Source of the DNA: Acidobacteriota bacterium | Lineage (GTDB): Bacteria > Acidobacteriota > Vicinamibacteria > Vicinamibacterales > JAKQTR01 | Direction: 5' to 3' | Assembly: GCA_026393755.1 (NCBI GenBank) | Contig: JAPKZO010000018.1 | Span: 78,279 to 142,278, forward strand | DNA length: 64,000 nucleotides | Part shown: positions 32,947 to 41,434 of the stretch, piece after piece | Layout of the letters: every line of letters starts with the position of its first letter | Position numbering within the stretch: the stretch's first letter is position 1 | Notes under the pieces: model-generated | The model's database searches: none | Told to the model about the DNA's origin: nothing | The model's input: the letters and a program-made list of their open reading frames with translations, nothing else | Position numbers and translations under genes: made by a program

Positions 32947-34286
32947 GACTCGCCTCCCGGCTGGCCGCCCTGGCCGCGCTGACCTCCGCGCCGACCGCCG
33001 CCCTGCCCGCGCCGGCCGCCGCCGCCACGTTGTCCGCCGCCCGCTTCGCCCGTGCCAATCTGCACGCTCGTGCCGGTCGCCAGCTCGTTGAGCCGGTTGT
33101 TAGCCAGCGTTTCGTCACCCTTAAGCCCGTCGACGACTTCCCAGAGATTGCCTTGGCGGACGCCCAGCGTAATCTGCTGCTGGGTGATTCGGCCGTCCTG
33201 GACGACGTACACCGACGAGACACCCGCCAGCGTGGACACCGCCGTCTCAGGCACCGCCAGCACGCCCTCGTCCTTCTTGGTCAGGATGACGCCCTTGGCG
33301 AAGAACCCTGGCTTGAGCCGCTGATCGGCGTTGTCCACCAGCGCTTCCACCGTGAAGGTCCTCATGGTCTGATCCAGTGAGGGACTCACGTACGCCACCT
33401 TCCCGCCGAAGACAGTGTCGCCATACGACTCGACGCGGAACTGGACCTCCTGCCCGGGTCGGATCGTGCCCGCATGCTTCTCCTGCGCGCCCGTGCGCAC
33501 CTTCAGCGGGTTCACCCGGACGATCGTCGCGACAATAGTCCGCTCGCCGATGAACTCGCCGGCCTGCACGGGCCGGTCGGCGACGATGCCCGAGAAGGGG
33601 GCGCGCACCACCGTGTCGTTGACCTTCTTGAGCGCCAGGTTGTAGGACGCCCGGCGATCCTGCAGCAGAGCCTTCTGGCCGCGAACCGTGTCGCTGGCCG
33701 ACTGGTAGGCCGCCTCCGCCACCTTGAGCTTCGTGTCCGTCGCCTGCAACTCCGATGGGGCGAGCAGGCCCCGGCCAGCAAGGACTTTGGCGCGGTCCGC
33801 GCTGGCCTTGGCGTCCACGAAGGTCGCGTAGGCGTTGCGCGCGGACGCGACTTCGTCGTCTGGCGGCGGATTATCACTCTCCCCAAGCGGCCCCGTCATG
33901 CCCAACTGCGCCCGGGTCTGTCGCAGCGCGCTCTCCGCGCGATCGAGCGAGAGCGCGTATTCCCGCTTGTCCAGGACGACAAGCGGTCCGCCGGCGGCGA
34001 CAATCGAGCCAATCTGAATCGGCACGTCGCGGATCACGCCGGCGGCCTCGCTGCTGACCTTCGCCTGGTCGATCGCCAGCAGCGTGCCAGAGAGTTCCAC
34101 CTGCCGCTGGACGGCGATTCGCTGGACTTTTGTGACCCGGACCGCCACTGCCTCGCGCGACCCGCGCCCGCCTTGCGTGGTTGCGGGTTTCCTGTATTGA
34201 GTCCAGATCACCACCAGGCCCACTACGACCAGCAGACCAAGGGCCGCAAAAGACTTCGGATATCGGGCGATAGGAAGACGTGCCAT
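32943..34286 (-). CDS. RND efflux periplasmic adaptor (membrane fusion protein)
   Basis: 447 residues. An N-terminal anchor (FAALGLLVVVGLVVIW) is followed by the half-lipoyl motif region VELSGTLLAIDQAKVSSEAAGVI, an alpha-helical hairpin (about residues 110-225), the second lipoyl half (VRAPFSGIVADRPVQAGEFIGE) and the beta-barrel domain. The last 40 residues are unusually Gly/Arg-rich (RGGGGRRGQGGGRRGGQRG), not part of the family core and perhaps a disordered tail. ATG 34286 is placed just before the anchor; the longer frame covers intergenic sequence. Its stop overlaps the permease start by four bases, so the two are coupled. Confidence 0.92.
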   Translation of the reverse strand: MARLPIARYPKSFAALGLLVVVGLVVIWTQYRKPATTQGGRGSREAVAVRVTKVQRIAVQRQVELSGTLLAIDQAKVSSEAAGVIRDVPIQIGSIVAAGGPLVVLDKREYALSLDRAESALRQTRAQLGMTGPLGESDNPPPDDEVASARNAYATFVDAKASADRAKVLAGRGLLAPSELQATDTKLKVAEAAYQSASDTVRGQKALLQDRRASYNLALKKVNDTVVRAPFSGIVADRPVQAGEFIGERTIVATIVRVNPLKVRTGAQEKHAGTIRPGQEVQFRVESYGDTVFGGKVAYVSPSLDQTMRTFTVEALVDNADQRLKPGFFAKGVILTKKDEGVLAVPETAVSTLAGVSSVYVVQDGRITQQQITLGVRQGNLWEVVDGLKGDETLANNRLNELATGTSVQIGTGEAGGGQRGGGGRRGQGGGRRGGQRGQGGQPGGES

Positions 34287-34458
34287 GTTGTAATGACTGC
34301 GGAAGATCGTTAAGTGCCCTGGTTGCCGGGGACATCCCGGACTCACGCGGTGGCCGAAGGGCGCTGCCACGACAGGACAGGACAGACCACACCCCTCCCG
34401 ACCACCTACGATATACGACTCACTGAACCAGGTGTTTACAGGCGCCCGAGGAGGCGGT

Positions 34459-34484
34459 CTGGAGACGTCAGCTGGAGACGTCAG
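34459..34484. repeat. Tandem 13-bp repeat in a divergent promoter region
   Basis: CTGGAGACGTCAG occurs twice in perfect tandem in the 355-base gap between the divergent RND adaptor and POT transporter genes. Each copy contains the palindrome GACGTC. It could be an operator for a regulator of either gene. I see no gene in the rest of the gap. Confidence 0.5.
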
Positions 34485-34641
34485 GAGTGATTCCAGGGCG
34501 GAACCGTGCGACAATGCCGTTCGCCTTGTGCTTCGACTCGCCATGACGGTTGGGTACTGGCTCGAGGTCATCCGCCGAGAAGCGCTCGCTCAGCACGTGG
34601 TCCTGAGTGATCGACTCCGTCGGCGACCCAGGTAGCGCCCT

Positions 34642-35919
34642 ATGACAACCGAACCGACCGCATCCCCGAACTCGGCCAGACACCCCGCAGGTCTCTATGT
34701 CCTGTTCTTTACCGAACTTTGGGAGCGCTACAGTTTCTACGCCCTGATGGCGCTGCTCACCCTCTACATGGATGAGTACCTGCGGTTTCCGCAGGCCAAG
34801 ACCGCCCAGGTCTATGGCGCCTTTCTCGGGGCGGTGTACTTCCTGCCGCTGGTCGGCGGGTTCCTGGCGGATCGCTGGATCGGCTTCTACCGCGCCGTCA
34901 TCATCGGGGCGGTGCTGATGGGGCTCGGCCAGTTCGTCCTGGCGACCGGCGGCGGCCCGACATTCTTCCTGGCCCTCGCCTTGATCGCCGGCGGCACCGG
35001 GATGCTCAAGCCGAACGTCTCGACGATTGTCGGCGGCCTGTACACCGATCGGCCCCAATTGCGGGATGCGGCATTCAACATCTTCTATATGGGGATCAAC
35101 ACCGGCGCGTTCATCGCGCCGCTCGTGGTGGCGTGGCTGCGGGAACACTACGGGTGGAGCGCGGCCTTCATGTCCGCGGCCGTGGCGATGATCCTGGCAG
35201 TGGTGGTGTTCACGGCCGGCAAGCGCTACCTGCCGGCCGGCGCACAGAAGACGAACACGGCGGCCGCCGCCGCCGATGGACCCTCCTCCGACGCGTTTCT
35301 GCGCATCGTCGCGCTGCTGGTCGTTTTCGTCATCGTGATTGCCTTCTGGGTGGCGTTCTATCAGAACGGACTCACGCTCACGTTCTGGGCGAAGAACAAC
35401 ACGGCCACGTCGATTCCTCCCGAGACGTTCCAATTCGTCAATCCGCTCGGCATCATCCTCTTCTCGCCGCTGCTCGTCATGCTGTGGAGCGCGCTCCGGC
35501 GGCGCAACAGCGAGCCGTCGACGGTCAGCAAGATCATTCTCGGCATGTTGCTGACGGCCGCGACATTCGGGATCATGGCCGTGGCGGGCCTGGTCGGCGG
35601 CGACACCGGCCGCGTTTCGCCGAGCTGGCTGGTGTCGGCGTACCTGGTGATCGCGCTGGGCGAGATCTGCCTGAGCCCGATGGGATTGTCGCTGGTGACG
35701 AAGGTTGCTCCGGCCCGGCATCGCGCGACGATGATGGGCGCATGGTTCGTGGCGACCGCGGCGGGTGGGTACCTGGCGGGATTCGTCGGCCAGTATTGGG
35801 AGACGTTGGCGCACAGCCGCTTCTTCCTCCTGGTCGCGGGGCTCTGCCTGGTCGCGGCCGCGCTGACGGCGCTGGCCAAGACCAGGCTCGACAGAGTCTT
35901 CGCGAAAGCGGGCGCGTAG
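34642..35919 (+). CDS. POT (proton-dependent oligopeptide transporter) family protein
   Basis: 425 residues with about twelve to fourteen membrane segments. The POT signature FTELWERYSFYALMALLTLYM in TM1 contains the ExxER motif that couples protons to substrate. GGFLADRWIGFYR and GTGMLKPNVSTIVGGLY (the second POT signature) follow, and FNIFYMGINTGAF is TM5. Family members import di- and tripeptides or peptide-like drugs. It is somewhat shorter than the 460-500 residues typical of DtpA-like transporters, with a short central loop. It is divergent from the RND operon. Confidence 0.9.
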   Translation: MTTEPTASPNSARHPAGLYVLFFTELWERYSFYALMALLTLYMDEYLRFPQAKTAQVYGAFLGAVYFLPLVGGFLADRWIGFYRAVIIGAVLMGLGQFVLATGGGPTFFLALALIAGGTGMLKPNVSTIVGGLYTDRPQLRDAAFNIFYMGINTGAFIAPLVVAWLREHYGWSAAFMSAAVAMILAVVVFTAGKRYLPAGAQKTNTAAAAADGPSSDAFLRIVALLVVFVIVIAFWVAFYQNGLTLTFWAKNNTATSIPPETFQFVNPLGIILFSPLLVMLWSALRRRNSEPSTVSKIILGMLLTAATFGIMAVAGLVGGDTGRVSPSWLVSAYLVIALGEICLSPMGLSLVTKVAPARHRATMMGAWFVATAAGGYLAGFVGQYWETLAHSRFFLLVAGLCLVAAALTALAKTRLDRVFAKAGA

Positions 35920-36092
35920 CAACCAGTGGTGAAGATCGAGACGGCCTGATAGAGGACGCCTGGTGTGGCTTGCAGAGGACGTTGCTCTCCGCGACCGCCA
36001 TCAAGACCCGGAAGAAGTGGCCCAGTCTGCCGCGGGTCTGGTTGGCATCTTCGTTGCACGGAACCGAGCAGCGAAACTGTAAGGAGTGTCCG

Positions 36093-36968
36093 ATGCGAAT
36101 CAAGAGTCCCCTGATGGTCGTCCTGCTGATCGTGGCGGCGCTGGCCGTGTCGGCCCAGCCCTCCGAGGCCCAGGCGCGTCGATCGCGCGGCGGGCATGGC
36201 GGCGTTCGCGCCGGAGCGCACGTCGCGGCTGGCGTGGCCATTGGCGGCCTGTTGGGTTGGTATGTCGATTCGCGGTACGCCATGGGGGATGCACAGTGGT
36301 ACCCGCCGTACGGCTATCAGCCGCGTGGACCCTATCCGCCGTACCGGTATCGGTTCGTGGACACGTCGGCGGAGGTGAGGGTTGACGTAAAGCCTTCGTC
36401 GGCCGAGGTGTACGTCGACGGCTACTTCGCGGGCAACGTGAGCGATTTCGACGGGTTCTTCGATCGCCTGTATCTGTCGGCTGGCGCACACGAGATCGTC
36501 GTGTACGAGGACGGGTTTCGAAGCCTCGTCCGCCGAATGTACTTCGCCCCTCGCTCGAGCCTGAGGATCCGCGGGACCCTCGAACGGCTGGGCCCGGGCG
36601 ATCCGTTCGAACCGCGGCCCGTTCCGGCCGACGCGCCGCAAGGCATCGGCGACGAGCCCGCCGACGCCTATGCGCCTCCGCCTATGCGCGATGACCAGGC
36701 TCGGGGCCAGATGCCGCGCCGGCCGGCTGCCGAGGACGTGTCGCTGGGCCAGGTAACGGTCCGCGTGCAGCCGTTTGATGCCGATGTCGTCATTGACGGC
36801 GAGCTCTGGCAGCGCGCGCAGGGCCTCGATCGGCTCGTCGTCAGCCTGCCTGTCGGGCCTCACAGGATTGATGTCCGCAAGCCGGGCTTCGTGCCCTTCA
36901 CCACGGAGGTCGCGGTCAAGGCTGGCGAGACCGTATCGCTGAACGTCAGCTTGAGCGATCGAAAGTAG
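36093..36968 (+). CDS. Secreted PEGA-domain protein
   Basis: 291 residues. A signal peptide (MRIKSPLMVVLLIVAALAVSAQPSEAQA) is followed by a Gly/Tyr/Pro-rich stretch (YPPYGYQPRGPYPPYRY). Two PEGA-like beta domains follow: VDVKPSSAEVYVDGYFAGNVSDFDGF...LSAGAHEIVVYEDGF (about residues 92-150) and VRVQPFDADVVIDGELW...LPVGPHRIDVRKPGFVPF (about 225-280). PEGA domains are small surface or periplasmic beta sandwiches found in many Acidobacteria, Myxobacteria and Archaea, role unknown. TAAGGAG precedes ATG 36093; the longer open frame upstream is a shadow of the transporter gene. Confidence 0.85.
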   Translation: MRIKSPLMVVLLIVAALAVSAQPSEAQARRSRGGHGGVRAGAHVAAGVAIGGLLGWYVDSRYAMGDAQWYPPYGYQPRGPYPPYRYRFVDTSAEVRVDVKPSSAEVYVDGYFAGNVSDFDGFFDRLYLSAGAHEIVVYEDGFRSLVRRMYFAPRSSLRIRGTLERLGPGDPFEPRPVPADAPQGIGDEPADAYAPPPMRDDQARGQMPRRPAAEDVSLGQVTVRVQPFDADVVIDGELWQRAQGLDRLVVSLPVGPHRIDVRKPGFVPFTTEVAVKAGETVSLNVSLSDRK

Positions 36969-37043
36969 GCCGACACAAGAGACCGAGGGGGCGGGCGTGA
37001 TACGCTACGCGCGACACGGTGCCTCCAGAGTTCCTGTTCGGCC

Positions 37044-38909
37044 ATGCCACACCCCTCGCAACGCGCCCGCGCCGCGGCTGACGACTTCCTGAAGGTTGCC
37101 GGCGACTTCAGCCTCGGCGAACTGGTGACCGAGTCGGCTCATCCCCGCTCAATCACCCTGAGTGACATCGCCAGAGCCAGCGTAGCCCGCGGCCTCGCGA
37201 CGCTCTTTGACGTCGATCGCGACGTCGTCTCACGCTACGACGAGTGGTCGCGGTCTGGACAACCGGCCCGCATGGCCACGGCCGCCGTCGACGCGCTCGG
37301 TGCCGGCCACCGCCTGTTCTTGACGGGGTGCGGCGCGACCGGGCGTCTCAGCATTCAGCTCGACGCGATCTGGCGGTGTTTCTGGCAGGATCGCCGCACG
37401 CGAGGCCTGAACAGGCCCGATCCGGAGATCTGGGAAGATCGTACGCGCAGCGTGATGGCCGGTGGCGACTTCGCGCTGATCAAGTCGGTGGAGGGCTTCG
37501 AGGACTTCGCGCCCTTCGGCCGCAAGCAGATTGCGGATCTTGGCGTGGCGAAAGACGACGTGGTCTTCGCTATCACCGAAGGCGGCGAAACGTCGTTCGT
37601 CATCGGGACCGCGTGGCAGGGACTCGACGCCGGCGCACGAGTATTCTTCGTCTACAACAATCCCGACGCGGTGTTGCGTGCGCATGTGCGGCGCAGCCGG
37701 GAAGTGCTCGACGAGCCTCGCATCGAGAAGGTCAATCTGACGACGGGGCCGATGGCCATCACCGGATCCACGCGGATGCAGGCGACCAGCATTGAGCTGC
37801 TGGCCATGCTCACCGTGCTGGAGATGACGCTCCGGCACACGTTGTCGGACGCCGGGGCACTCGACTCGCGGCTGGGTCCGGCGGCAGAAGTGCCTGACCA
37901 GATGCGGCGCGCCCTGTCCGCGCTGCACACGGAACTGGCGAGCGAGCGGACGTGCACCTCGCTCGCACGCCTGGTCGAGATGGAAGAAGCCATCTACCGG
38001 ACCGGCCGCCGAACGTCGTACTTCGCCGACGCGCTTGCGGTCGACGTGCTGACGGATACGACCGAGCGGAGCCCGACCTTCTGCACGCCGGCATTCCGCA
38101 AGTGGGATGACGCCGAGGCGGCCGAGTCGTGGGCGTTCCTGTTCGTGCCGGAGGCCACTACCGAGGCCGCGTGGCGCCGGGTGCTGCGGCGCGGGACGCA
38201 AACAATTGAGTGGACGCCCGAGGATCTGCGGGCGCTGCTCGATGAGGAAACCGCGGCCAGGCAGAGCCACGTGCTGAGCGCGATCAGTCGTGTCGAACTG
38301 ATGCGGTTCCGCATCGGCCTCGACGGCCTGGCCTGCCGTCCCGCGCGGAGTGCCGACGGCGTGCTGGCCGTCGTGTCGGAGCCGGACCTGCCGCTGATCG
38401 AGAAGCCTGACGGGGCGTTCACCTCGGCGCTCGCCACCGCCAGAACTGCCGGAGCGACGACTGCGCTGATTGGCGTTGGGCGTCCGGCGATGATCGAACG
38501 TCTGGCTTCATCGGCTGCCTGCCGACAGGCAGACGTCGTGTTCACCCTGGCTGTGCCTGAGGCGCCGTTTCTCCTCGACCCGATGACGCGGGTGGGCGCC
38601 AAGATGCTGCTCAACGCGCTGTCGACCTGCACGATGGTGCGTCTTGGACGCGTGATCGGGAATCGGATGATCTGGGTCGTGCCGAGCAACCTCAAACTGA
38701 TCGATCGGTCGACACGGTACATCCGCGATCTGGCGGGTGTCTCGTACGAGGACGCGTGCTGTGCGCTCTTCGACGTCATCGACTACATCGAGCCTCGTCG
38801 GCGAGCCGGGCAGGTCTACCCGGCGCCGGTCGGCGTGGCCACCATGCGCCTGCGCTACGATCTCGGCCTGCCCGAGGCCGAAGCTCGACTGGCGGACGAG
38901 CTAGTGTGA
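37044..38909 (+). CDS. Double-length SIS-domain protein, MurQ / glucokinase-regulator-like
   Basis: 621 residues. The first half resembles N-acetylmuramate-6-phosphate etherase: LFLTGCGATGRLSIQLDAIW (about residues 90-110, the sugar-phosphate loop), VFAITEGGETSFVIGTA, FFVYNNPDAV and TGPMAITGSTRMQATSIELL. MurQ is only about 300 residues; here a second SIS-like half follows (LIGVGRPAMIERLASS, ADVVFTLAVPEAPF, KMLLNALSTCTMVRLGRVIGNRMIWV). Two fused SIS domains in about 620 residues is the plan of GCKR, the animal glucokinase regulator. NKLIDRST-type text near the end (NLKLIDRSTRYI) matches MurQ. It probably binds or processes a sugar phosphate such as MurNAc-6-P; no anmK or PTS neighbour is present. 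Confidence 0.8.
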   Translation: MPHPSQRARAAADDFLKVAGDFSLGELVTESAHPRSITLSDIARASVARGLATLFDVDRDVVSRYDEWSRSGQPARMATAAVDALGAGHRLFLTGCGATGRLSIQLDAIWRCFWQDRRTRGLNRPDPEIWEDRTRSVMAGGDFALIKSVEGFEDFAPFGRKQIADLGVAKDDVVFAITEGGETSFVIGTAWQGLDAGARVFFVYNNPDAVLRAHVRRSREVLDEPRIEKVNLTTGPMAITGSTRMQATSIELLAMLTVLEMTLRHTLSDAGALDSRLGPAAEVPDQMRRALSALHTELASERTCTSLARLVEMEEAIYRTGRRTSYFADALAVDVLTDTTERSPTFCTPAFRKWDDAEAAESWAFLFVPEATTEAAWRRVLRRGTQTIEWTPEDLRALLDEETAARQSHVLSAISRVELMRFRIGLDGLACRPARSADGVLAVVSEPDLPLIEKPDGAFTSALATARTAGATTALIGVGRPAMIERLASSAACRQADVVFTLAVPEAPFLLDPMTRVGAKMLLNALSTCTMVRLGRVIGNRMIWVVPSNLKLIDRSTRYIRDLAGVSYEDACCALFDVIDYIEPRRRAGQVYPAPVGVATMRLRYDLGLPEAEARLADELV

Positions 38910-38949
38910 CGTCGGCGCGCGTGCGTCCGATCAATCACTCCCGGAGTGA

Positions 38950-40314
38950 TTACCGCTGGCGGCCGCGTCCTCCGGGATGACGCGACGGTCCGCCGGAGCC
39001 AGACGGGCCAGGTCGTGGGCCGCCGGGCGCGAGCGGTCCCCGCCCAGGCCATCCAGGCCGCGCGTGTGAACTGACACCGTGGCCCGGACGGGCGTTGGTC
39101 CGCGGCCCCGATTGGCCGCGGGGCCTCCTGGCGGCGCGCATCGCGGCGAGGCGTTCGGCCAGGGGAATCTCGAGTCGCTCCTTCGCCACCGCGTTGTAGT
39201 CGAAATCGGGGACAGTGACGCGTGGCAGGCGTTTGCCAATCGCCTGCTCGATCCGACGCAGATCGGGTTCATCCTCGCGCGAGACGAACGTGAAGGCATC
39301 GCCGACCGCATCGGCCCGCCCTGTCCGGCCGACGCGATGGATGTAGTCGTCGGGCACCTTGGGCACGTCGAAATTCACCACGTGCCCGAGTTCCTGCACG
39401 TCAATCCCGCGTGCCGCGATGTCGGTGGCCACCAGGACGCGGTGCCTGCCGCTCTTGAACCCGGCCAGCGCCGCAGTCCGCTGCCCTTGGGATCGATTCC
39501 CGTGAATCCGTTCCGCCGAGACGCCGCGCTGGACGAGATAGTCGGCCAGGCGATTGGCCCGGTGCTTGGTGCGCGTGAAGACCAGCGCGTCCTGAATGTC
39601 ACCGCGCTGGAGCAGCGCGACCAGGAGCGCCGACTTCAGGTGCTGCTGCACCGGGTACACCGCGTGTGTAATGCCGATCGCCGGCGCCTGTTTTCGCTCG
39701 AGCTGGATGGTTGCTGGCGACCGCAGCAGTTCGTGCGCGAGCGAGAGAATCGGCGCGGGCATCGTGGCGCTGAAGAACAACGTCTGCCGGCGCGTTGGCA
39801 GAAGGCGGAGGATGCGTCGGATGTCGGGCAGAAATCCCATGTCGAGCATCCGATCCGCCTCGTCGAGCACGAGGTACTCGAGACCGGCGAGCTTGGCGTA
39901 CGGGTGCCGCGTGTGATCGAGCAGCCGTCCAGGCGTGGCGATGAGCACGTCGACCCCGCTGCGGAACGCATGTTCCTGCGGTCCCATGCCGAGGCCGCCG
40001 ATGATGGCCGCGCCCGTCACCGGCGTATGGACCGCCAGATCGTTGAGCGCCTCGAGAATCTGCACCGCCAGTTCTCGCGTCGGCGTGAGCACCAGCGCGC
40101 GAGTCGTCTTGCGCGGCCGGCCGATCAGGCCGCTGATCACCGGGAGCAGGAACGCGGCGGTCTTCCCGCTGCCGGTCATGGCACAGGCCAGGATGTCCTG
40201 CCCAGCCAGCGCAGGAGGAATCGCCTCGGCCTGCACCGGCGTCGGGCGCGTGTAGCCGAGTTCCTTGATCGCCTTGAGCAGAGTGGGGTCCAGTTTCAGG
40301 CTGCTGAATGGCAC
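38950..40314 (-). CDS. DEAD-box ATP-dependent RNA helicase (RhlE-like)
   Basis: 454 residues. All helicase motifs are present: Q motif (YTRPTPVQAEAIP), Walker A AMTGSGKT (Lys51), PTRELAVQ, GG, TPGRLLD, DEAD in VLDEADRMLDMGF, SAT, DALVFTRTK, VATDIAARGIDV and HRVGRTGR. The C-terminal 70 residues are a basic, Gly/Pro/Arg-rich tail (RPRGQSGPRTNARPGHG...), typical of RNA-binding tails in RhlE-type helicases that remodel ribosomal and messenger RNA. It is convergent with the SIS-domain gene, 40 bases away. Confidence 0.94.
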   Translation of the reverse strand: MPFSSLKLDPTLLKAIKELGYTRPTPVQAEAIPPALAGQDILACAMTGSGKTAAFLLPVISGLIGRPRKTTRALVLTPTRELAVQILEALNDLAVHTPVTGAAIIGGLGMGPQEHAFRSGVDVLIATPGRLLDHTRHPYAKLAGLEYLVLDEADRMLDMGFLPDIRRILRLLPTRRQTLFFSATMPAPILSLAHELLRSPATIQLERKQAPAIGITHAVYPVQQHLKSALLVALLQRGDIQDALVFTRTKHRANRLADYLVQRGVSAERIHGNRSQGQRTAALAGFKSGRHRVLVATDIAARGIDVQELGHVVNFDVPKVPDDYIHRVGRTGRADAVGDAFTFVSREDEPDLRRIEQAIGKRLPRVTVPDFDYNAVAKERLEIPLAERLAAMRAARRPRGQSGPRTNARPGHGVSSHARPGWPGRGPLAPGGPRPGPSGSGGPSRHPGGRGRQR

Positions 40315-40377
40315 GACAGGGTCCTTCCTAGACCTCTCCTATGAAATTCATCTCACCGAACGAAGCAAGTTCTCGTC

Positions 40378-40437
40378 ACCCCGGCGCAAGCCGGGGTCCA
40401 GAGAGGTACACGGCTGGATTCCGGCGTTCGCCGGAAT
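40378..40437. repeat. Twin-hairpin dispersed intergenic repeat
   Basis: ACCCCGGC-GCAA-GCCGGGGT at 40378-40397 and ATTCCGGC-GTTC-GCCGGAAT at 40418-40437: two perfect 8-bp stems with four-base loops, 20 bases apart. This paired CCCCGGC/TTCCGGC unit is a very widespread dispersed repeat of GC-rich proteobacteria and other phyla. The surrounding 468-base gap between the helicase and RHH genes contains no gene I can support. Confidence 0.8.
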
Positions 40438-40652
40438 GACGACATGGAGGGCACTTGCCTGAGGCAGATTGTCCGCATCAGCAATCGGCGGATCGAGGCG
40501 ACGGTCCGCCGTCTCCGAGTGTGATCAAGCATGCCACACGGCGGCCACTGTGGCCTAACTTCGTGGCGCCTGCGCCGAGTCCGGGCCGGTTGGCTCAAGC
40601 AGTTTCCGTGGAACCCCGACCTGTACAACCCGGTGCCGCAGGCTGATAGTGA

Positions 40653-40675
40653 GGCCTCAGGCTGACGCTGAGGCC
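40653..40675. other. Perfect stem-loop upstream of the RHH/ftsB promoter
   Basis: GGCCTCAG, seven-base loop GCTGACG, CTGAGGCC: a perfect 8-bp stem about 70 bases upstream of the -35 element. It may end transcription from the left or be another repeat; no T-run follows. Confidence 0.4.
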
Positions 40676-40745
40676 GAAGACTGTGGTTCCTCCCGGACGA
40701 GCGTAAAACCGTAAATACATAATCACAGATATCCGGATATACATA

Positions 40746-40774
40746 TTGACGGCAATAAGCAAACCCGCTATTCT
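40746..40774 (+). promoter_or_regulatory. Sigma70-type promoter of the RHH-ftsB operon
   Basis: TTGACG (40746-40751) and TATTCT (40769-40774) with a 17-base spacer. Transcription would begin at about 40781-40783, at the ATG of the next gene, so the mRNA should be leaderless. The surrounding 40690-40775 stretch is AT-rich for this genome. Confidence 0.7.
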
Positions 40775-40782
40775 GTCGCCGC

Positions 40783-40983
40783 ATGAGCCCACGGCGAAGC
40801 CGGGAGAAATCGACCGTCAATCAGCGGCGCGGGGTCAAGACCACCGTTGAATTGCCTGAGGCTGTGTGGCGGGCTGCCAAGATCCGCGCGGTCGAGGACT
40901 ACACAGACCTGCGGACCATCGTGATCACGGCCCTTGTCGCCTACCTGCACGTGTCTTCCTCGTCAGGGGGCCAGCGTGGCTAG
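40783..40983 (+). CDS. Ribbon-helix-helix-like small DNA-binding protein, 66 residues
   Basis: A basic N-terminus (MSPRRSREKSTVNQRRG) leads into KTTVELPEAVWRAAKIRAVEDYTDLRTIVITALVAYL, which has the strand-helix-helix pattern of Arc/MetJ-type or VapB-type RHH proteins. No toxin gene follows; instead the ftsB-like gene starts inside its last codons. It may be an orphan antitoxin or a transcriptional regulator of the operon. The start lies directly at the predicted transcription start site. Confidence 0.75.
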   Translation: MSPRRSREKSTVNQRRGVKTTVELPEAVWRAAKIRAVEDYTDLRTIVITALVAYLHVSSSSGGQRG

Positions 40984-41293
40984 CGCGCAGGCGCGAGGCA
41001 GGACCGGTGCCGCGAAGCGGCTGCTGTTACTGATGAGCATCGCGGTCGTGGCGTTTGTCCTGCTGGTCGGCGTGCCCGAGTATTTCAGCCTGGTGGACTC
41101 GCGTGATCGGGCCCGCACGCTGGCCATCGAGATCGCCCGGCGCCGTCAGGACAACGCGGCACTTCGCGAGCAGGTGCGACGCCTGAGAGAAGACCCCGCC
41201 GCCATCGAGGATGTGGCCAGGCGCGAACTGGGAATGGTCCGCCGCGGTGAAATCCTGTTCATCATCAAGGACGTCCCGAAGCCCAAGTCCTGA
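40976..41293 (+). CDS. FtsB/DivIC-family septum formation protein
   Basis: 105 residues. A short cytoplasmic tail, one membrane helix (LLLLMSIAVVAFVLLVGVPEYFSL, about residues 17-40), then a periplasmic coiled coil (ARTLAIEIARRRQDNAALREQVRRLREDP) and the terminal IEDVARRELGMVRRGEILFII that is highly conserved in FtsB/DivIC. These proteins form a complex with FtsL and FtsQ at the division site. GTG 40976 follows AGGGGG and overlaps the stop of the RHH gene. The usual neighbour eno is not present. Confidence 0.85.
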   Translation: MASAQARGRTGAAKRLLLLMSIAVVAFVLLVGVPEYFSLVDSRDRARTLAIEIARRRQDNAALREQVRRLREDPAAIEDVARRELGMVRRGEILFIIKDVPKPKS

Positions 41294-41434
41294 TCCACGC
41301 CATACGGCGCCATCGGGTTCGCCTGCGGTGTCTCCATCCCTACCGCGTTTCCGGGTCATCGACCGTCGCGGAGATTCTGACAGGTCATCTTCGGGTACAC
41401 TCTGAGCAGACGGCGGTAGCCAGACGGAGAAGCC

